Shown here piece after piece: positions 56,815-64,000 of a stretch of 64,000 nt of DNA. Position numbers and translations under genes: made by a program. The notes under the pieces were generated by a model. That model ran no database searches. It was given only the letters and a program-made list of their open reading frames with translations, and was not told the DNA's origin. The stretch is from Chimonanthus salicifolius. Lineage: Eukaryota; Streptophyta; Magnoliopsida; Laurales; Calycanthaceae. Each line of letters begins with the position of its first letter. Position 1 is the stretch's first letter. Location of the stretch: contig CM023540.1 in NCBI GenBank assembly GCA_013350335.1, forward strand, positions 1,798,001 to 1,862,000. The letters run 5' to 3'.

Positions 56815-58870
56815 ATGTATTTCTTTTTGAAATATTTACTAGATTTTCTTTTGAATGGGATGAGTTCATCGGATTTTCTCTGTTTTTTATATCTTCCGGG
56901 TTTATATTTTCTTACCATTTTGTTTCCTCTATCCGGAGTAAATCTAGAACGCGAGGGTTTTCTCTTTGATTCAGGTGTTTGAACTAAACCAAACTGGAAA
57001 CAAAAATCTCCTAATTCTTTATCTCCAGAATATTTTCTCATTTTTTCAGCTTATTTACTGATCTTTAAATCAGTGTAAAGAGTCATGCCAACTTTGTTAA
57101 TTCTTTGTATAATTCCTCCAAATGTCAGCATACTGTAATTAATAGTACCATGCATTTCTTCTCTCAAGGAATTACGCACCTTTTCAGCAAATAGGGGTGG
57201 TAATCCTGAAATGAATCTTTCTTTCCAAATATCAGAATTACAATCATTTAGTTGGTAGACTTTTGATAAGAATACATCTCTATACCAACGAAATTCTCCT
57301 AAATTTCTACATCTCAAGCGATGTAATTGCTGTCCATTTTTCTCCTTAATTAGAGCAATTCCTCCAGTGAATTCATTGAGGATGCATAGAAGCAAGACAC
57401 TAACACAATCAGATTGTGTTTCATAATTTTTAGGGATTTGACTAGTGCCTGCTTCAAGTTTGATATTGGGATCTACTAGATTTCTTGTTGTTTTATCTAT
57501 GTGTATGATTCTTCCATATTCATCTAATTTGACAGCATTTTCTATTTCAAGTCTTTGGGCTCCAGTTAATCCATAATTCCACCATCCTCTTAATATTCCA
57601 TTGAAAGAGGTGGTTATCATGAGAAAGATATTTCTTGGAGTATTTCCTCTGACTTCACAGGCATTACAGTATATTAATATACTGTGAACCATTTGCACGA
57701 TTTGATATTCTGTTAATCCATCTAAGTTCCATTCATATAAAGAATTTTCCGAATAGGTTAATTCTGAGGTGTAAGTGTATGGAGCCTCTTCGAGTTGTAG
57801 ATCAAGAGGGGTTGGTCTAGGATAATAATTCTTTGTCTCTGGCAATTTTACCTGGGGATTCCATTTCTTTAGACGATTTATTAATAAATTCTCTGAAGCA
57901 GAGACTCTTAGGATGCAGAATCCTTTTCCTCCCATATTGAGGCTTTCCATTCTATTGGATAATTCCTTTTGCATTTCGTCTGTCATTTTAAATGGTCCTT
58001 CTTCCAAAATAATCCCTTTAGGTAATTGTCTGGGAACATGTACTACATTGGCAGAGCTTTCTTCTAATTTTTCTTCTTTATCTTTATTGAATTCGGGTTT
58101 TGATTTGATTGTTCTTTCTATTCGATCTATTTGTTCTCCAATGGTTAATAGACATAGATTGGTATAATTGTTTTGTTCTATTATATCTCCAATACCTATA
58201 CCTATGTCTTTAGTATTTGGATCTAGTTTTGATTCATAAATAGATACATTTTTTACAGGCATGGCATAATTCTTGGTTTCTGTATTAGGTTCTTCCAAGG
58301 TGAGTGAGATTTATGAACTTCTTTTCCTTCAGTGTCTTTCCAGGTTTTTGTTGTTCTTCCTATAACTCTTATTTGTTTTGGATTTTGAGTTTCTTCTTCC
58401 TTGATTTTCCCCTTTTTAAAATATTCCATGAACCAATCAAAGAAAGGTATATTTCTTTCTTCTTCATTCATTTGGAAATACCATAATTCTCTCATCTTAT
58501 CCTTTTCTTCTTTGTTAAACTTTTAAAGAACCAATCTTTTAAAGGATGATTTTTCAAATTTTCTCTAAGATATGGTTTATCAATTTTAAATTTTTTTACA
58601 GGTATTTCTTTTGGTTTTTGAATGCTAACCATTCTTATGGCTCCTTAGAGAAAATCACTTTCACTTGGGTTGTAGGTTTTCTCTGATAAGGTTCTTTTGT
58701 GCAAATGTTGTTCAATTCCACTTTCTTTGTTTCCAAAAACCTTTTGATCCATTTCTTTCTTTTCACTACTCCTTTGGTCATCATCTATTTCTTCTAATTT
58801 AAAATTTTTTCTTCCTTCTGTGTAACCGGCGAAACTTCTCCTTGCTTTTTCCATTTTTCTCCTAAAATTG
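56815..58870 (-). pseudogene. ORF1 internal part: movement to coat
   Basis: The minus-strand stretch 57051-58298 stays open for 415 codons across the movement-coat linker and the coat core. Stops and shifts occur near 57045, 58260, 58525 and 58650. The 5' end is cut at about 58870 inside the movement region by a head-to-head junction with plus-strand sequence, and the 3' end by the fusion to ORF2. The coat core shows the same Arg-Gly-Trp-Trp/Cys-Asn and Leu-Phe-Ala-Glu-Lys segments as 23240-23900. Confidence 0.9.
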
Positions 58871-61800
58871 ATTACCACATTAAAACTGTTGAAAAAACGG
58901 TTTCTTTCTCTTGAGGAAAATAGACAATTAAAGTTCTTGAAAGAAGAATTATTGAACAAATCAGAACCAAATACAACTACCTGCACATAGGATTAATTTA
59001 GGTATGAATCAAACCTCTGTTTCGATTAAGATTAAATGTTTCTATGTGTGCTTATGTGCGAGATCAGAGACATGATGAGTTTGATGATTCTATTTATGCT
59101 ATAGTCGAATCAAGCCTCTGTCATGGACCTGTTTATTTTAACTGTTTTCCTAATATCACAATCGATGCTCATGATGATGATGTTCTTGATTGTGCAACCA
59201 TTGGATTCCAAAGTAAAGGATTAAAGATGAGTCCAAGAAGTAAACCTTTTGCTATAGTTTATCGTGTGTTCTACAAATCTATGATCTCTGTCTCTCCCAT
59301 GATAGCCTATAGAGATAAGGTTGATAAAGGAAAAACTACAGTTCTCATCGAAACAACCTTTAACAATAATGTGTTCATCCCAAAGGTCATCAGCTGGGAA
59401 GAAGTTGTTCTCCCTGGAAATTGGCAGATAGAAGACATCACTCTAAGAGTAAATGAGATAACAGATGATTTTGTAACAGAAATATAAAGTAATGGCATAA
59501 TTGAAGAACAGAATGATTATCACATTAGAACTGTTGAAAAAACTGTTTCTCTCTCTAGAGGAAAACAGACAATTAGAGTTCTTGAAAGAAGAATTATTGA
59601 ACAAATCAGAACCAAATACAACTACCTGCACATAGGATTAATTCAGGTAGGAATCAAACCTCTGTCTCGATTAGGATTAAACGTTTCTGTGTGTGCTTAT
59701 GTGCGAGATCAGAGACATGATGAGTTTGATGATTCTCTTCATGCTATGGTAGAATCAAGCCTCTGTCACGGACCTGTTTATTTTGACTGTTTTCCTAATG
59801 TCACAATTGATGCTCATAATGATGATCTTGATTGTGCAACCATTGGATTCCAAAGTAAAGGATTAAAGATGAGTCCAAGAAGTAAACCTTTTGCTATAGT
59901 TTATCGTGTGTTCTACAAATCTATGATCTCTATCTCTCCCATGATAGCCTATAGAGATAAGGTTGATAAAGGAAAAACTACAGTTCTCATCGAAACAACC
60001 TTTAACAATAATGTGTTCATCCCAAAGGTCATCAGCTGGGAAGAAGTTGTTCTCCCTGGAAATTGGCAGATAGAAGACATCACTCTAAGAGTAAATGAGA
60101 TAACAGATGATTTTGTAACAGAAATATAAAGTAATGGCATAATTGAAGAACAGAATGATTATCACATTAGAACTGTTGAAAAAACTGTTTCTCTCTCTAG
60201 AGGAAAACAGACAATTAGAGTTCTTGAAAGAAGAATTATTGAACAAATCAGAACCAAATACAACTACCTGCACATAGGATTAATTCAGGTAGGAATCAAA
60301 CGTCTGTCTCGATTAGGATTAAACGTTTCTGTGTGTGCTTATGTGCGAGATCAGAGACATGATGAGTTTGATGATTCTCTTCATGCTATGGTAGAATCAA
60401 GCCTCTGTCACGGACCTGTTTATTTTGACTGTTTTCCTAATGTCACAATTGATGCTCATAATGATGATCTTGATTGTGCAACCATTGGATTCCAAAGTAA
60501 AGGATTAAAGATGAGTCCAAGAAGTAAACCTTTTGCTATAGTTTATCGTGTGTTCTACAAATCTATGATCTCTATCTCTCCCATGATAGCCTATAGAGAT
60601 AAGGTTGATAAAGGAAAAACTACAGTTCTCATCGAAACAACCTTTAACAATAATGTGTTCATCCCAAAGGTCATCAGCTGGGAAGAAGTTGTTCTCCCTG
60701 GAAATTGGCAGATAGAAGACATCACTCTAAGAGTAAATGAGATAACAGATGATTTTGTAACAGAAATATAAAGTAATGGCATAATTGAAGAACAGAATGA
60801 TTATCACATTAGAACTGTTGAAAAAACTGTTTCTCTCTCTAGAGGAAAACAGACAATTAGAGTTCTTGAAAGAAGAATTATTGAACAATTCAGAACCAAA
60901 TACAACTACCTGCACATAGGATTAATTCAGGTAGGAATCAAACCTCTGTCTCGATTAGGATTAAACGTTTCTGTGTGTGCTTATGTGCGAGATCAGAGAC
61001 ATGATGAGTTTGATGATTCTCTTCATGCTATGGTAGAATCAAGCGTCTGTCACGGACCTGTTTATTTTGACTGTTTTCCTAATGTCACAATTGATGCTCA
61101 TGATGATGATCTTGATTGTGCAACCATTGGATTCCAAAGTAAAGGATTAAAGATGAGTCCAAGAAGTAAACCTTTTGCTATAGTTTATCGTGTGTTCTAC
61201 AAATCTATGATATCTGTCTCTCCCATGATAGCCTATAGAGATAAGGTTGATAAAGGAAAAACTACAGTTCTCATCGAAACAACCTTTAACAATAATGTGT
61301 TCATCCCAAAGGTCATCAGCTGGGAAGAAGTTGTTCTCCCTGGAAATTGGCAGATAGAAGACATCACTCTAAGAGTAACTGAGATAACAGATGATTTTGT
61401 AACAGAAATATAAAGTAATGGCATAATTGAAGAACAGAATGATTATCACATTAGAACTGTTGAAAAAACTGTTTCTCTCTCTAGAGGAAAACAGACAATT
61501 AGAGTTCTTGAAAGAAGAATTATTGAACAAATCAGAACCAAATACAACTACCTGCACATAGGATTAATTCAGGTAGGAATCAAACCTCTGTCTCGATTAG
61601 GATTAAACGTTTCTGTGTGTGCTTATGTGCGAGATCAGAGACATGATGAGTTTGATGATTCTCTTCATGCTATGGTAGAATCAAGCCTCTGTCACAGACC
61701 TGTTTATTTTGACTGTTTTCCTAATGTCACAATTGATGCTCATGATGATGATCTTGATTGTGCAACCATTGGATTCCAAAGTAAAGGATTAAAGATGAGT

Positions 61801-62030
61801 CCAAGAAGTAAACCTTTTGCTATAGTTTATCGTGTGTTCTACAAATCTATGATCTCTGTCTCTCCCATGATAGCCTATAGAGATAAGGTTGATAAAGGAA
61901 AAACTACAGTTCTCATCGAAACAACCTTTAACAATAATGTGTTCATCCCAAAGGTCATCAGCTGGGAAGAAGTTGTTCTCCCTGGAAATTGGCAGATAGA
62001 AGACGTCACTCCAAGAGTAAATGAAATAGC
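58871..62030 (+). repeat. Five tandem 642-bp units from the movement-protein region
   Basis: The same segment of ORF1 (from just after the N-terminal acidic stretch through the movement core) is repeated head to tail. Junctions lie near 59471, 60113, 60755 and 61397, with exact 642-bp spacing. Each junction fuses the GATGATTT end of the core to TGTAACAGAAATATA of the next start. The first unit begins at the inversion junction at 58870 and has 3 extra bases (59188 region); the last runs on into normal ORF1. Units 2-5 differ by only a few bases. Each junction carries the same TAA stop (for example 59485-59487), so the units are not one long frame. Confidence 0.95.
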
Positions 62031-62617
62031 AGATGATTTACAAAGTATAGTCAAATTACCAAATGGTAATGTTGAAATCAATTTTAGGAGAAAAATGGAA
62101 AAAGCTAGGAGAAGTTTCGCCGGTTACACGGAAGGAAGAAAAAGTTTTAAATTAGAAGAAATAGATGATGACCAAAGGAGTAGTGAAAAGGAAGAAATGG
62201 ATCAAAAGGTTTTTAAAGACAAAGAAAGTGGAATTGAACATCCGTGTACAAAAGAACCTCATCCGAGAAACCTACAACCCAAGTGACAGTGATTTTCTCC
62301 AAGGAGCCATAAGAATGGTTAGCATTTAAAAGTCAAAAGAAATACCTGTCAAAAAATTTGAAATTGATAAACCATATCTTAGAGAAAATTTGAAAAATTA
62401 TCCTTTAAAAGGTTTAACATAGAAGAAAAGGATAAGATGAGAGAATTATGGTATTTCCAAATGGAGGAGGAAGAAAGAAATATACTTTTCTTTGATTGGT
62501 TCATGGAATATTTTAAAAAGGGAAAAATCAAAGAAGAAAAAACTTAACGCCTAAAACAAATAAGAGTTATAGGAAAAACAATAAAAACCTGGAAAGACAC
62601 TGAAGGAAAAGAAGTTC
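62031..62617 (+). pseudogene. ORF1 continuation: end of movement core and linker
   Basis: Continues the last 642-bp unit in frame to about 62286 (61615-62286 is open for 223 codons). A frameshift near 62240, a deletion near 62410 and a stop near 62545 follow. It ends at about 62617, where linker sequence is joined to the knuckle region through a shared CATAAA. Confidence 0.85.
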
Positions 62618-62870
62618 ATAAAAGAAAATGTTCAAACTTATACTTGTGGGAAAAAGGGTCATTATTCAAATAAATGCTTTAAAAATGAAAGCTCCTCTAA
62701 AAAGAAGCTTAGAAAAATCAATAACAAAAATGAAGAGGAAAATATTGAAAAAGAACAATTTGATTCAAGTTCCTCAGATGAAGAAGAATATGAATCTGAT
62801 TCATCAACTGACATTGAAGAAAATAGTCCCTAGGTTCAGCTCATCAAACAATTCCAAGCATGTACATGTC
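62618..62870 (+). pseudogene. ORF1 scrap: damaged knuckle and acidic tract
   Basis: Begins at the Lys-rich sequence before the knuckle. The first Cys codon is lost by a small deletion near 62635 and the frame is shifted. The acidic Ser/Glu tract follows, with a stop near 62830. At about 62870 it passes into viral leader downstream of the TATA position. Confidence 0.8.
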
Positions 62871-63317
62871 CCCAGGTTTAGCATCGAAAGTTAGAAATCG
62901 AATGTTAAGAAAAAAAAAAAATTCAGAGTCTAAGTGTAAGTGTGCGCTTGAAGTTTGGAGTGTGCTAAAAAGCTTGTATTCAGAGTTCTATTCTCAGTTT
63001 GTAAGTAATAAAGTTTTTATTAGTTTGATAATATAAGTTTGTTATTATCTAATCATGTTGTTTCTTTTGCTAGAATTATTATCTTGTATTTAAAAAAAAA
63101 TCTCTAGATGAATTAAATCTATCATCCAGGATCTGAAGTTTTTTAACCTAGTTGATCTATCCAATTCTCTTTAGAGTTTTTATTATTCTTTTTTATTTTT
63201 CTGCTTTTGTATCTGGATAAAAGTGAGTGATCGTGTTGTAAGTCCCGCTTTGAGCCGAAGATAGGCGTTAAGGGCTGCAAATCGTTGACGGTGCACTTTT
63301 ATCTCAAGATCACAGAG
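62871..63317 (+). promoter_or_regulatory. Viral leader without TATA; small ORFs deleted
   Basis: No gene in 447 nt. It has the usual leader 5' part and the intron (63001-63073). Then the sequence jumps from TAGAAT at the ORF A start to TAGAATTATTATC at the ORF B end, so a deletion between short repeats removed both small ORFs. The AAGTCCCGCTTTGAG block is at about 63240. Confidence 0.75.
63001..63073 (+). other. Putative leader intron (73 nt)
   Basis: GTAAGTAATA start, TCTAATCATG, T-rich tract, TTTTGCTAG end; conserved although the ORF it normally precedes is gone. Confidence 0.5.
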
Positions 63318-64000
63318 ATTGAAAATACTAAAGGAAAAACAACACTTTTTAAGAATTGGTTTAAATCATTTCAGCATCCTTCTAATAGGTCTACTTCATC
63401 TTCTTCATCATACCAGTCTGTTTTGACTAGCTTCCCCCGTAATAGTCTAGAAAAAGAAAATTCAGAAAAAACAAAAAATTCAGAAGAAATGATATATGAA
63501 AATTTTGACCAAGCAATATCCACCTGGAAGTTGCCAGCCTTGCCTATAACAGAAATATATAGTAATGCCACATTTGAAGAACAGAATGATTACCACATTA
63601 AAACTAACGAAAAAATTGTTTCTCTCTCTGGAGGAAAACAGACAATTAGAGTTCTTGAAAGAAGAATTATTGAACAAATCAGACTAAAAACAACTACTTG
63701 CACATAGGATTAATTCAGGTAGGAATCAAACCTCTGTTTCGATTAGGATTAAATGTTTCTGTGTATGCTTATATGCGAGATCAGAGACATGATGATTTGA
63801 TAATTCTCTTTATGCTATGGTCGAATCAAGCCTCTGTCATGGACTTGTTTATTTCAACTGTTTTCCTAATATCACAATTGATGCTCATGATGATGATGTT
63901 CTTGATTGTGCATCCATTGGATTCCAAAGTAAAGGATTAAAGATGAGTCCAAGAAGTAAACCTTTTGCTATAGTTTATCGTGTGTTCTACAAATCTATGA
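63318..64000 (+). pseudogene. ORF1 N-terminal part, start codon lost, cut by window edge
   Basis: Aligned to the other starts, the ATG has become ATT (63318-63320). The basic Ser-rich N-terminus, acidic stretch and movement core follow. The frame is open to about 63690, then a base loss near 63685 shifts it, with a second shift near 63795. The window ends inside the movement core. Confidence 0.88.

Noticed and set aside
1..64000. An intact, expressible viral genome
   Set aside because: All ORF1 and ORF2 copies carry several stops, frameshifts or truncations; no block is free of them.

Overview
The window is plant nuclear DNA, probably from an angiosperm. It consists almost entirely of decayed endogenous pararetrovirus sequence (family Caulimoviridae), a few large solo-LTR-like insertions and a coding-like 9-bp minisatellite. 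I found no intact host gene, tRNA, rRNA or CRISPR array. The viral gene order is a tRNA-Met primer binding site (PBS), a long AT-rich leader with a TATA box, a putative 70-74 nt intron, one or two small ORFs (here called A and B), a very large ORF1 and then ORF2. ORF1 carries a 30K-type movement protein, a coat protein with a CX2CX4HX4C knuckle, a coiled coil, an aspartic protease, a reverse transcriptase and RNase H. ORF2 is about 439 aa, has no recognised function and overlaps the end of ORF1 by 11 nt. One long fusion ORF1 plus a downstream ORF2 best fits a Florendovirus-like endogenous virus. The small upstream ORFs and the leader intron are features I do not associate with that genus. One genome unit is about 8.2-8.3 kb.

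Layout by block. 1-186 (+): RNase H scrap. 187-7583 (-): ORF1 5' part, leader and ORF2, split by LTR1 (1798-4565). 7584-8618: satellite array 1. 8619-16817 (-): nearly complete genome plus a scrap. 16818-28213 (+): about 1.4 genome units head to tail, including the most complete copy. 28214-31394 (-): 5' half. 31395-31787 (+): coat scrap. 31788-33326: satellite array 2. 33327-41722 (+): leader, small ORFs and ORF1 5' half, split by LTR2 (34470-38248). 41723-47557: satellite array 3, split by LTR3 (42446-46828). 47558-58870 (-): about 1.3 units head to tail, with a SINE-like insert. 58871-64000 (+): movement-protein region amplified as five tandem 642-bp units, then deletion-fused remnants.

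Every viral gene seen is broken by stops, frameshifts, deletions or junctions, so nothing here looks able to make a complete viral protein set. The blocks alternate in orientation, often through short microhomologies, and form kilobase-scale inverted repeats that could give double-stranded RNA if transcribed. At least two viral sub-lineages are mixed. One has a short fused small ORF (blocks at 8.6-31 kb). The other has separate or differently deleted A and B ORFs (blocks at 0-7.6 kb and 33-64 kb).

The observations most worth following are the conserved leader intron, the in-frame Leu-Asp-Glu/Lys satellite that always abuts viral sequence, the hairpin families inside the LTRs, the PBS lying upstream of the TATA box, and the 642-bp amplification. 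All family assignments rest on reading motifs by eye; no search was run.
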